Source of the DNA: Helicobacter_D sp964464895
GTDB taxonomy: Bacteria; Campylobacterota; Campylobacteria; Campylobacterales; Helicobacteraceae
DNA: 64,000 nucleotides
Direction: 5' to 3'
Assembly (NCBI GenBank): GCA_964464895.1
Contig: CAYXGY010000001.1
Span: forward strand, 496,001-560,000
Below the pieces are notes generated by a model. The model saw nothing but the letters and a program-made list of their open reading frames with translations. It was not told the origin of the DNA and did no database searches. The position numbers and the translations under genes are program-made. Below are positions 17,065 through 24,836 of this stretch, piece by piece. Numbering within the stretch: position 1 is the stretch's first letter; each line of letters starts with the position of its first letter.

Positions 17065-17916
17065 ATGAAACATCAAACATCACCAAAAAAATCCAAAAAA
17101 ATTAAATATCATTTTGATACTTCTAGCAAACAGTCTCCCAATCACACAAACGAAGTATTTAGGATTCCAAAAAACGTACAAAAAGCCTATAAACTCTTAA
17201 GCTTGCAAGAAAATCTCTCTCATAATGAAGCTAAAAGTCTAATTGATAGGGGGCTGGTTAGCATTAATGGCAAAAAACTACAAATTGCGCGCGCGCTTCT
17301 ATCCCCACGGACAAAATTCCACATTCAAACTCCAAGTCGTATTACTGAAATCTTCAGAGATTCGCAAATTTTAGCTCTTGCAAAACCTGCATTTCTCACA
17401 AGTGAAGAAATTGCAAAAACCTATCCAGAATGGGTTTTGCTTCACAGATTGGATAAAGAAACAAGCGGTATCTTGTTGTTAGTGAAAGACCAAAGCGCAT
17501 TCCATCTCAAAGCAAAAGAGGCTTTTAAGCAAATGCAAGTCAAGAAGCATTATATCGCCATTGTTGAAGGCATTATAGAAGAAGAACAAGAAATCACCGC
17601 TCCTCTTCTTATTAAAAAAGGCAGATTCGCTAAAGTTACCATTGGCAAAAATAGCGAGGGGCAAACAGCTATTACACATCTTCGTCCTTTGGAGATTTCA
17701 GGCAAAAAAACAAAATTAGAAATAGAAATCAAAACAGGCAAAACACATCAAATTCGCGTGCATTTAGCACACATTAAGCACCCTATTGTAGGCGATACAC
17801 TCTATGGGGCTAAACCAAGCTCTAGGATTTTGCTACACGCACAATCCATTGCACTTTTGGGGTATGATTTAGTGTGTCCTCCACCAAAAGAATTTATTTT
17901 TAAGGATAATGCGTAA
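17065..17916 (+). CDS. RluA-family RNA pseudouridine synthase
   Basis: 283 aa. An S4 RNA-binding domain spans about 41-80 (VQKAYKLLSLQENLSHNEAKSLIDRGLVSINGKKL) and the catalytic domain carries LLHRLDKETSGILLL with D130 as the nucleophile. Later motifs are KKHYIAIVEG and KTGKTHQIRVHLAHIKHPIVGDTLYG. Which uridine is modified cannot be told from the sequence. The HP0956 position next to waaA is kept. The N-terminal 30 residues are basic and probably disordered. The SD is TTAAGGATT. Last gene of the thrC cluster. Confidence 0.92.
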   Translation: MKHQTSPKKSKKIKYHFDTSSKQSPNHTNEVFRIPKNVQKAYKLLSLQENLSHNEAKSLIDRGLVSINGKKLQIARALLSPRTKFHIQTPSRITEIFRDSQILALAKPAFLTSEEIAKTYPEWVLLHRLDKETSGILLLVKDQSAFHLKAKEAFKQMQVKKHYIAIVEGIIEEEQEITAPLLIKKGRFAKVTIGKNSEGQTAITHLRPLEISGKKTKLEIEIKTGKTHQIRVHLAHIKHPIVGDTLYGAKPSSRILLHAQSIALLGYDLVCPPPKEFIFKDNA

Positions 17917-17932
17917 AATTCTAGCTACAATG

Positions 17933-17984
17933 AATACAAAGCTTGAATCTCTCAAATTAATAAATTATAAATTCAACTTGTATT
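17933..17984 (+). terminator. Stem-loop after the pseudouridine synthase gene
   Basis: AATACAA (17933-17939) pairs with TTGTATT (17978-17984), and TTGAAT (17943-17948) with ATTCAA (17971-17976), giving a 13-bp interrupted stem with a 22-base loop. A T-rich stretch (TATGAATTTTTG) follows. It probably ends the thrC transcript. The TAAAAT at 17998-18003 is a candidate -10 for the next gene. Confidence 0.45.
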
Positions 17985-18049
17985 TATGAATTTTTGATAA
18001 AATCCTTTCTGAAATTTAATTAATTATTCATCTCATCAATGGAAATTTT

Positions 18050-19012
18050 ATGGAAAATACCACCCAAAAAATACCCGAAAATAAACTTACGAATCATTCT
18101 CTACAAAGCAAGCAAATAGAATCATTTATCAACAAACTCACAACAGAAAACCAATGTTTCACCTATGAATTCTCCGCTCCTAATAGTTTTGACCTTGAAC
18201 CTTTCTTTGACAAACTCCAAAGGGGACATTTACTTGATAAACTAGACGCATTTGTCTGCACAGATTCCCCCTTAGGCAAACTCAAGCATAGTGCGACTCT
18301 AGCAAGCTTAAAACTCCAAAATACTTTTGGAATCCCAAGCATTACAACAATTTCTATGCGAGACAAAAATACGCTTGCCTTGCAAAGCGAACTTCTTGGA
18401 ATGAATAGTCTTGATTTGCGTTTAATCTTGGCATTGACAGGAGACCCCTTAAGACTCGGCAATCAGCCACAAGCCAAAGGGGTTTTTGAAGGAAATAGCC
18501 TCTTGCTTCTTAAGATTATTTACGCACTCAACCAGCAAAAAGATATTAATGGTGAAATCCTCAAAGGAAATTCCAAGCCCATTTATCCTTTTTGTGTCTT
18601 AAATTCTTATGCAAACAAAAAAGAAAATCTCTATAACAAAATGCAAGAAAAAATACAAAATGGTGCGCAAGCTCTTTTTACACAACCAATTTATGATTTA
18701 AAGATTGCGCAAGAGTTGCTAGAATGGTGCGAACAAATCAATGCACAATGCCAAACAAAATGTGTGTTAATCTTTGGATTTTTTCCTATTTTTTCTTATA
18801 AAACCGCTCTCTTTTTGCATCATAAATTGCCCGGTGTTTTTGTCCCTGAAAATTGGCTTGAAACAATGAAGCAAGCAAGCGAAAAAGGCACAGAAATGCA
18901 AGTGGGATTAGAAAAAAATCAAATCTTATTTTCGACGCTTTATCAACTGCACAAAAAGTTTCATTTGATGAGTGCCAATAAACCTGACTTGATTGAACAA
19001 ATTATTTGCTAA
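18050..19012 (+). CDS. Methylenetetrahydrofolate reductase family protein
   Basis: 320 aa. The MTHFR barrel is recognisable from FTYEFSAPNS (Glu in the position of the catalytic Glu of MetF), DAFVCTDSPLGKLKHSATLASLKLQ, ITTISMRDKNTLALQSELLG, LILALTGDPLRLG (conserved Asp) and GAQALFTQPIYDL. It would reduce 5,10-methylene-THF to 5-methyl-THF with FAD, in methionine synthesis. It diverges from enteric MetF, so the substrate is inferred from family only. The ribosome site is weak. It stands alone, with 133 bp before and 91 bp after without genes. Confidence 0.8.
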   Translation: MENTTQKIPENKLTNHSLQSKQIESFINKLTTENQCFTYEFSAPNSFDLEPFFDKLQRGHLLDKLDAFVCTDSPLGKLKHSATLASLKLQNTFGIPSITTISMRDKNTLALQSELLGMNSLDLRLILALTGDPLRLGNQPQAKGVFEGNSLLLLKIIYALNQQKDINGEILKGNSKPIYPFCVLNSYANKKENLYNKMQEKIQNGAQALFTQPIYDLKIAQELLEWCEQINAQCQTKCVLIFGFFPIFSYKTALFLHHKLPGVFVPENWLETMKQASEKGTEMQVGLEKNQILFSTLYQLHKKFHLMSANKPDLIEQIIC

Positions 19013-19103
19013 AGCGAAAATTTACAAAATTATTGCAAGTTTTTAAATAGAATTTGCTACACTTCAATTTTGTTTTATTAACTCCAAATTCTTAAGGTAT
19101 CCA

Positions 19104-20144
19104 ATGTCTCAAATTGCACAATCATCAAAAAATGGGATTCTAAAAACTTTTCTTGATGAATGGCTTAATGGCTTTGTATTAGTACTTTTAGTAAGCTTGG
19201 CAAGTTTTTATATCGCCTCACTGCCTTTGATAACACAAATACATTTATCCCCTTTAATCATTGGCGTTGTATTTGGAATCTTCGCCTCTCCGCTCTTTAG
19301 ACAAGCCGAAACATCTTGTGGAAAAGCCGTTGTCTTTAGCGTGAAAAAGCTTTTAAGGGTTGGGATTGTTTTCTATGGCTTTAATGTAACATTACAGAGT
19401 ATTGCGTCTGTGGGGCTCAATGGAATCGCCTTAAGCATTGTTGTAGTGGTTTTAGTTTTAATCATCGGCTATTTTATCGGTGTAAAACTTCTGAAATTAG
19501 ACAAAGAAATTGCGATTCTAGTCAGTGGAGGCAGTGCAATCTGTGGAGCGGCAGCGGTTTTAGCACTAGAATCTTCCCTCAAATCCAAGCCCTATAAAGG
19601 AATCATTGCCGTAGGAACGGTTGTCATCTTTGGGCTTTTAGGAATGTTTTTATATCCTCTAGTCTATGCACTAGAATTAGTGCCCTTAAGCCTCACTCAA
19701 GAGGGATATTATATTGGACTTACTTTGCACGAACTAGCAAATGTTGTAGGTGCGGGAGGAGCAATCTCCCAAGAAACACAAGAAATTGCTTTAATTGTGA
19801 AAATGATTCGTGTCTTGCTCTTGGTTGCCGTCTTGCTCGTAATTCCTTATTTTTTCACAGAGAGCAAAGAGGGAGGGGGTAGAAAACTACACATTCCTTG
19901 GTTTGCCCTTTGGTTTTTAGGAGTTGTCATTGCACACTCCCTAATTCCATTGCCACACGCAATTGTTGCTTTCTTTAGATTTTTATCTGGGTTCTTTTTA
20001 GTTATGGCGATGAGTGCCTTAGGGCTTCAAGTGGATTTTAAGAAATTTCTTGAATCTGGGGGTAAGGCTTTTGTGCTCGCATTGATTTTGTTTGGGATTC
20101 TTATTTTTGGAGGATTCTTGCTTGTCTATTATTTCGTTCCATAA
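19104..20144 (+). CDS. YeiH family (UPF0324) membrane protein, putative sulfate exporter
   Basis: 346 aa inner-membrane protein with about ten helices. Family features are LSPLIIGVVFGIFASPLF, KKLLRVGIVFYGFNVTLQSIASVG, ILVSGGSAICGAAAVLAL and GLTLHELANVVGAGGAISQETQEIALIVKMIRVLLL. The family is annotated as putative sulfate exporters without firm evidence. The SD is TTAAGGTAT. The ftsW-like gene follows at 9 bp, so yeiH, ftsW, the exonuclease gene and nspC look cotranscribed. Confidence 0.85.
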   Translation: MSQIAQSSKNGILKTFLDEWLNGFVLVLLVSLASFYIASLPLITQIHLSPLIIGVVFGIFASPLFRQAETSCGKAVVFSVKKLLRVGIVFYGFNVTLQSIASVGLNGIALSIVVVVLVLIIGYFIGVKLLKLDKEIAILVSGGSAICGAAAVLALESSLKSKPYKGIIAVGTVVIFGLLGMFLYPLVYALELVPLSLTQEGYYIGLTLHELANVVGAGGAISQETQEIALIVKMIRVLLLVAVLLVIPYFFTESKEGGGRKLHIPWFALWFLGVVIAHSLIPLPHAIVAFFRFLSGFFLVMAMSALGLQVDFKKFLESGGKAFVLALILFGILIFGGFLLVYYFVP

Positions 20145-20153
20145 GAGAAGTCA

Positions 20154-21317
20154 ATGGTTGATCGTCCATTATTCGTCATTAGCGCAAGCTTAATCACTAT
20201 TGGCATTATTTTTTCTTATTCTCTCTCTTCGTTTGCCATTTTGTATTATGATTATGGAGAATTTCACTTCATTTTGCGCCAACTGATTGCAGGAATCCTC
20301 GGCATTATGCTAATGTGGGGGATTTCGCGTTGCAATCCAGACCATTTTATTTTATGGTTTGGATTTTCCCTCTTCTTTGGTGGAATCTTTCTTATGCTGG
20401 TTATGCACTTCTTGCCTGAAAGCCTTGCAACAAGCGCAGGAGGGGCGAAACGTTGGATTCGCCTACCCTTTTTCTCACTTGCACCCGTTGAATTTTTTAA
20501 GATTGGATTTGTTATTTTTTTGGCTTGGAGTTTTGCCCGCAAGTTTTCTTTGCTAGAGCAAAAAAGTCTCAAAGAAGAATTTATCACATTCTTGCCATAT
20601 GTTGCGGTTTTCTTAGTCGCGGTGTATTTGATAGCGATTCTGCAAAATGACTTAGGACAAATCGTGCTCTTAGGTGCGACTTTAGCCCTTATGATGATTT
20701 TTGCTGGCTCGTCTTTTAAACTATTCTTATACCTTTTAAGCGGGGCTTTCGCACTCTTTATTGTTGTCATTATTACAAGCACACACCGCATTATGCGTAT
20801 CAAAGCTTGGTGGGCTGGGACACAAGATTTGATTCTGTCCCTTTTCCCACAATCCATTGCAAATTCCTTGCGCGTTGAAAACTTACCCGAGCCTTATCAG
20901 ATTCAACATTCCCTCAATGCAATTGCCAATGGTGGAATCTTAGGCGAAGGCTTGGGTAATGGTTTGATAAAATTAGGATTCTTAAGTGAGGTGCATACCG
21001 ATGTCATCTTAGCAGGTATTGCTGAAGAAGTCGGTTTCATAGGATTATTTTGCATTAGTCTGCTTTTCCTCGCACTTATCTTTCGGATTCTTAAAATCGC
21101 CAATCGCTGCGAAAACACGATGTATTATCTTTTTTGTTCTGGAGTAGCAGTTATTTTAGGATTCTCTTTCCTTATCAATGCCTTTGGAATCTCTGGATTA
21201 ATCCCGATTAAAGGAATTGCTGTTCCGTTTTTAAGTTATGGCGGAAGCTCTATTTTGGCTACAAGCATTATGATTGGTATGGTGCTTTCTATCAGCAAAA
21301 AAGCAAAAATACTATAA
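20154..21317 (+). CDS. ftsW: FtsW/RodA/SpoVE family peptidoglycan glycosyltransferase, probably FtsW
   Basis: 387 aa SEDS-family membrane protein with about ten helices that polymerises lipid II. Diagnostic segments are ATSAGGAKRWIRLPFFSLAPVEFFKIGFVIFLAWSFA (the catalytic Asp region is less obvious), LRVENLPEPYQIQHSLNAIANGGILGEGLGNGLIKLGFLSEVHTDVILAGIAEEVGFIG and GLIPIKGIAVPFLSYGGSS. The PIKG...PFLSYGGSS ending fits FtsW better than RodA, but no fts neighbour confirms it. Septal synthesis is inferred. Confidence 0.85.
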   Translation: MVDRPLFVISASLITIGIIFSYSLSSFAILYYDYGEFHFILRQLIAGILGIMLMWGISRCNPDHFILWFGFSLFFGGIFLMLVMHFLPESLATSAGGAKRWIRLPFFSLAPVEFFKIGFVIFLAWSFARKFSLLEQKSLKEEFITFLPYVAVFLVAVYLIAILQNDLGQIVLLGATLALMMIFAGSSFKLFLYLLSGAFALFIVVIITSTHRIMRIKAWWAGTQDLILSLFPQSIANSLRVENLPEPYQIQHSLNAIANGGILGEGLGNGLIKLGFLSEVHTDVILAGIAEEVGFIGLFCISLLFLALIFRILKIANRCENTMYYLFCSGVAVILGFSFLINAFGISGLIPIKGIAVPFLSYGGSSILATSIMIGMVLSISKKAKIL

Positions 21318-21328
21318 ATCTAGGATTT

Positions 21329-22147
21329 ATGGATTCACCAATGCCAAAACATTACGACAAAATTCTTTCAAGATTGGAAAAACGTCCTTTAAGTCAAAAT
21401 GAGTTTTTATCGCTACTTTCTGAAGCAGCGGGTTTGTTTGGTGAGAGTACAAGCGAACTTGAAATCATCAAAGGCAGTGGAATCCCACTGCAATTTGCAC
21501 ACGATAAAGTGTATTATCGCCCAAGTCTCACACCCATAGAATCGGAATCTTTTTGCATTGTAGATATTGAAACGAATGGTCCTAATCCCTTTGTCCATTG
21601 CCCAATTGAAATTGGTGCGATAAAATTCAGTAATGGGAAAATCACCGATACCTTTGAGTCGCTGATTTTCTGCGAGGAAATCCCAGAATATATCACCCAG
21701 CTTACAGGAATTAGTGCCCCAATACTTACCAATGCGCCAAAAATTACAAAGGTTTTAGAATCTTTCAAGCTCTTTTTAGGGGATTGTATTTTTGTAGCAC
21801 ATAATGTAGATTTTGACTATCATTTTCTAAGCCACTCTCTTTATCATCACGGCTTTGGACATCTTTATAATGCCAAACTTTGCACGATTAAGCTTGCCAA
21901 AAAAACATTGCAAGCCCCACGTTATTCCTTAGGATTTTTAAATGATTTTTTAGGTATTCATCACCAAAATCTACACCGCGCCCTACAAGATTCCAAAACC
22001 GCACTAGAAGTCTTCAAAATTTGTCTGCAAAATCTTCCTACAAATCTCTATACAAGCAAGGATTTGTTAGAATTTATCAAAAATCCAAAGGAGCAACAAT
22101 GCCAACCCAAGACACCAATGTCAAATCCACTAGAGCAAAATTCCTAA
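21329..22147 (+). CDS. DEDDh 3'-5' exonuclease (DNA polymerase III epsilon-like)
   Basis: 272 aa. Exonuclease motif I is FCIVDIETNG (D79, E81), motif II VAHNVDFDYHFL and motif III HRALQDSKTALEVF, giving the DEDDh set of the DnaQ/PolC family. The first 70 residues and the last 60 are outside the nuclease domain. It could be the proofreading subunit or a separate nuclease. ATG 21329 is very close to TAGGA and ATG 21341 is rather far from it, so the exact start is uncertain. The 3' end overlaps nspC by 49 bp. Confidence 0.85.
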   Translation: MDSPMPKHYDKILSRLEKRPLSQNEFLSLLSEAAGLFGESTSELEIIKGSGIPLQFAHDKVYYRPSLTPIESESFCIVDIETNGPNPFVHCPIEIGAIKFSNGKITDTFESLIFCEEIPEYITQLTGISAPILTNAPKITKVLESFKLFLGDCIFVAHNVDFDYHFLSHSLYHHGFGHLYNAKLCTIKLAKKTLQAPRYSLGFLNDFLGIHHQNLHRALQDSKTALEVFKICLQNLPTNLYTSKDLLEFIKNPKEQQCQPKTPMSNPLEQNS

Positions 22148-23364
22148 CGCATCATTACCCTAAGAACTTTGCCTCTTTGCCAAGCCCCTGCTATGTGTTA
22201 GAGGAAAAAAAATTTAAGCAAAATTTGCAATTGTTACAATCTGTGCAACAACAAAGTGGAGCAAAAATTCTACTTGCTCTTAAAGGTTATGCTCTATGGA
22301 AAAGTTTTCCCCTTGCAAAGACTTATTTGAGTGGAATCACGGCAAGTGGAATCTATGAGGCACGATTGGGTTATGAGGAATTTGGGGGAGAAATTACAAC
22401 CTTTAGTCCTGCTTACAAACAAGAAGAAATGCAAGAACTTGTGCAAATTTCAAACCATATTATTTTTAATTCTTTCAAACAATGGCAGACCTTCAAAGAA
22501 ATGATAGAATCCCAAAATCAACTTAGAGAACGTAAGGGAAAGCCAAAGATTGAAATCGGTTTGCGCGTCAATCCAAAATATAGTGAAGTGAGCCCAAAAA
22601 TCTATAATCCTTGCGTAGAGGGTTCGAGGCTCGGAATCACTCCAAAAGAATTTAAAAAGGGAGTTAAAAAGTTCGGGCTAGAGGGAATCAGTGGCTTACA
22701 TTTCCATACGCATTGTGAGCAAAATAGCGATGCACTTAAACGCACTTTAAAATATTTTATTGCGCATTTTGGTGAGTATATTCCACAAATGCGTTGGATT
22801 AATTTCGGTGGGGGACATCATATCACGCGTGAAGACTATGATGTGAATTTGCTTATCAAAACCATTCAAGATTTCAAATCAAAATTTGAGATAGAAATCT
22901 ATTTAGAACCCGGCGAAGCGGTTGGTTGGCAATGCGGATTCTTGATTGGTAGTGTCGTAGATATTGTGCAAAATGGTATTAAGATTGCGATTTTAGATGT
23001 CAGTGCGGCAGCACATATGCCTGATTGTCTTGAAATGCCCTATCGCCCAATGGTGCGTAATAGTTTTGAGGCAAAAACTTACAAAAAACATCATAAGCTT
23101 AGACTTAAAGGCGAGAAGCCTTATGCCTATCGTTTGGGCGGTCCTACTTGTCTTGCAGGAGATGTAATTGGCGATTACAGCTTTAAAGAACCGCTTAAAA
23201 TCGGAGACCGTTTGATTTTTGAAGATATGGTGCATTATACCATTGTTAAAAACAATACATTTAATGGGATTCCGCTACCAAGCATTGGTATGCTCCACGA
23301 AAATGGAGAATTTGAATTGTTTAAAGAATTTTCTTATCAGGATTATAAACAACGAAATAGCTAA
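22099..23364 (+). CDS. nspC: Carboxynorspermidine decarboxylase
   Basis: 421 aa PLP enzyme of the alanine-racemase-fold decarboxylases. K62 in ILLALKGYALW holds PLP. Further signatures are GLRVNPKYSEVSPKIYNPCVEGSRLGI, GLHFHTHCEQNS, INFGGGHHITREDYD, YLEPGEAVGW and LGGPTCLAGDVIGDY. It makes spermidine or norspermidine from the carboxy form in the alternative polyamine route common in Campylobacterota. I start at ATG 22099 because AAAGGAG lies just before it. The reading frame is open further upstream but that would sit inside the exonuclease gene. The partner dehydrogenase is not in the window. Confidence 0.93.
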   Translation: MPTQDTNVKSTRAKFLTHHYPKNFASLPSPCYVLEEKKFKQNLQLLQSVQQQSGAKILLALKGYALWKSFPLAKTYLSGITASGIYEARLGYEEFGGEITTFSPAYKQEEMQELVQISNHIIFNSFKQWQTFKEMIESQNQLRERKGKPKIEIGLRVNPKYSEVSPKIYNPCVEGSRLGITPKEFKKGVKKFGLEGISGLHFHTHCEQNSDALKRTLKYFIAHFGEYIPQMRWINFGGGHHITREDYDVNLLIKTIQDFKSKFEIEIYLEPGEAVGWQCGFLIGSVVDIVQNGIKIAILDVSAAAHMPDCLEMPYRPMVRNSFEAKTYKKHHKLRLKGEKPYAYRLGGPTCLAGDVIGDYSFKEPLKIGDRLIFEDMVHYTIVKNNTFNGIPLPSIGMLHENGEFELFKEFSYQDYKQRNS

Positions 23365-23384
23365 GAAAAACTTCTTAGCTATTT
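23355..23384 (+). terminator. Terminator hairpin at the end of nspC
   Basis: A perfect 13-bp stem, AAATAGCTAAGAA (23355-23367) with TTCTTAGCTATTT (23372-23384), has a four-base loop AAAC. It includes the nspC stop codon and is followed by a T/A-rich AAATTTAATTT. It lies between convergent genes and probably works in both directions. Confidence 0.75.
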
Positions 23385-23388
23385 AAAT

Positions 23389-23679
23389 TTAATTTGTCAA
23401 ACTAGCAAAAAGTCGTTTGGGATTCTTAAAAATTAAAAGAGCCAACCATACAATCAATCCACAAAGCACAACTACTGCGCCTAAAACTGCATCATCACTA
23501 CTAATATTGAGAAAGGGCTCTCCCTCACTCAAGGTAGCAATGCAATCCACAATCCACATCAACCCTGCACCCCAATACATTAGGCTTAGAGTGCCTAACT
23601 GCAAATTTCTTTGCGGATTGCTTACAAACCAACAAATGCTTGAAATCACTGCTGCAAACAGAGTAATCAATAGACACAT
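23389..23679 (-). CDS. Small membrane protein of unknown function (cassette gene 3)
   Basis: 96 aa with about three hydrophobic segments (residues 1-18, 28-48 with SLMYWGAGLMWIVDCIATL, and 62-82) and a basic C-terminus (KNPKRLFASLTN). I do not recognise a family. It follows cassette gene 2 by 12 bp and is last in the three-gene minus-strand cassette after the PepSY-like protein. The ATG has AAGGAATAG a little upstream. A small integral membrane partner in a complex is the most that can be inferred. Confidence 0.7.
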   Translation of the reverse strand: MCLLITLFAAVISSICWFVSNPQRNLQLGTLSLMYWGAGLMWIVDCIATLSEGEPFLNISSDDAVLGAVVVLCGLIVWLALLIFKNPKRLFASLTN

Positions 23680-23691
23680 ACGCTCTATTCC

Positions 23692-24063
23692 TTATGCCAT
23701 TTGCGCTTTTGAAGCAAGATTAGCATACATTCTCTCTGCGCAAACCACCATTACAACCCAAATTGCAACAATCAAAGCCACTTGCGCACTACCAATCGTC
23801 AAGATTTCATAAATCATTGCTTGCGTATCCTCTGGAGAGCTCATTGCAGTCAAAAAGGGTGGATAGGCAACGATTTCTCCGTGCCATATATGCTCAACAA
23901 AGAGCAAAAAAGCTCCACCCAAAAGCATATTTACAAGCCAACCTATCTTTCTGCTCCAAGAAATTTTTTGCACATTTCCATTTGCCTTTTCTTGTTTGGC
24001 AACACCTTTTTTAACCGCACTTAAAACACCGGCAACTACGATAGATTCAACAAAACATGCCAT
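23692..24063 (-). CDS. Membrane protein of unknown function (cassette gene 2)
   Basis: 123 aa. Hydrophobic segments lie at about 1-16 (FVESIVVAGVLSAV), 38-56 (KIGWLVNMLLGGAFLLFVEHIWHG) and 88-110 (ILTIGSAQVALIVAIWVVMVVCAERMY). A basic stretch KKGVAKQEKANG follows the first. H59 and E57 in the second segment and E107 near the third are polar residues of possible interest. No family recognised. It lies 93 bp after cassette gene 1 and 12 bp before gene 3 on the same strand. Confidence 0.7.
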   Translation of the reverse strand: MACFVESIVVAGVLSAVKKGVAKQEKANGNVQKISWSRKIGWLVNMLLGGAFLLFVEHIWHGEIVAYPPFLTAMSSPEDTQAMIYEILTIGSAQVALIVAIWVVMVVCAERMYANLASKAQMA

Positions 24064-24156
24064 ATCAGCACCTCCGAATAAAAGTTAAAAAATAATAAAC
24101 TAAAATATCTTAAGATTCCATTATATTGCGCAATCCTGCCCAATGTGATTTTAACG

Positions 24157-24708
24157 CTAAATCACACTCAAAGCACCAACCAAAACGCTCACAACCACAC
24201 CGATAACAATCGTAACAACCTGACTTTTGCGATTCTTTTTGATATTAAAAAGAGTAATCATCAACCCAGAAATATAAAGCAGAACCAAAGTCAAGCCAAA
24301 GCCAACTGCAAGGACATCAAAATACCATTTAGCCTTTGCCTTATGCAACATAATCATATCTCCGATAAGACTTCGTTTGAGAGTGGTAATCGTCCAAGTA
24401 GAATCTTGATTTTGCTTAATACTTGCAGAATAATGCACCCCACCAATCTGTAACGCGCCGCTTTTTCTATTCATTTTTGCTTCCAAATTGCTTGGAACTG
24501 CTAGCTGATTTTCTTGCAAATATTGCACAAGAACTTTGGCTTCCTGCCCTTTTTCTATTTCTTGTGTTAAAAGATAAGTATGTTTAGTCGCGCCCACATC
24601 TTGATCAATCCCAAAAATATACAAAACCCCACTCAAAGCATACATTAAGGCTAAAGGCAAGAAAAATAAGCTAAGATAAATATGAATATTGCGAAACTGC
24701 TTTGTCAT
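24157..24708 (-). CDS. PepSY-associated transmembrane domain protein (cassette gene 1)
   Basis: 183 aa. N-terminal helix (HIYLSLFFLPLALMYALSGVLYIFG) followed by a periplasmic PepSY-like region, then helices near 130-152 and 160-183. FRNIHIYLSLFFLPLALMYALSGVLYIFG and LHKAKAKWYFDVLAVGFGLTLVLLYISGL are the two halves of the PepSY_TM pattern with its paired His (HIY and LHK). Such proteins are often tied to iron or haem handling or reductase partners, but nothing here fixes a function. ATG 24708 is six bases after AAGGAG. A GTG three bases earlier is too close. Divergent from yejA. Confidence 0.75.
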   Translation of the reverse strand: MTKQFRNIHIYLSLFFLPLALMYALSGVLYIFGIDQDVGATKHTYLLTQEIEKGQEAKVLVQYLQENQLAVPSNLEAKMNRKSGALQIGGVHYSASIKQNQDSTWTITTLKRSLIGDMIMLHKAKAKWYFDVLAVGFGLTLVLLYISGLMITLFNIKKNRKSQVVTIVIGVVVSVLVGALSVI

Positions 24709-24836
24709 CACTGACTCCTTTGTTTAAAAATTAAAATTGAAATATAACGAAAAATTATGAAGAAAATGTGAAGAATTATTAACTTTAATTTGCTAGAATA
24801 TTTTTTTAGATTTTACTACTAAATATGAGGAAATTT

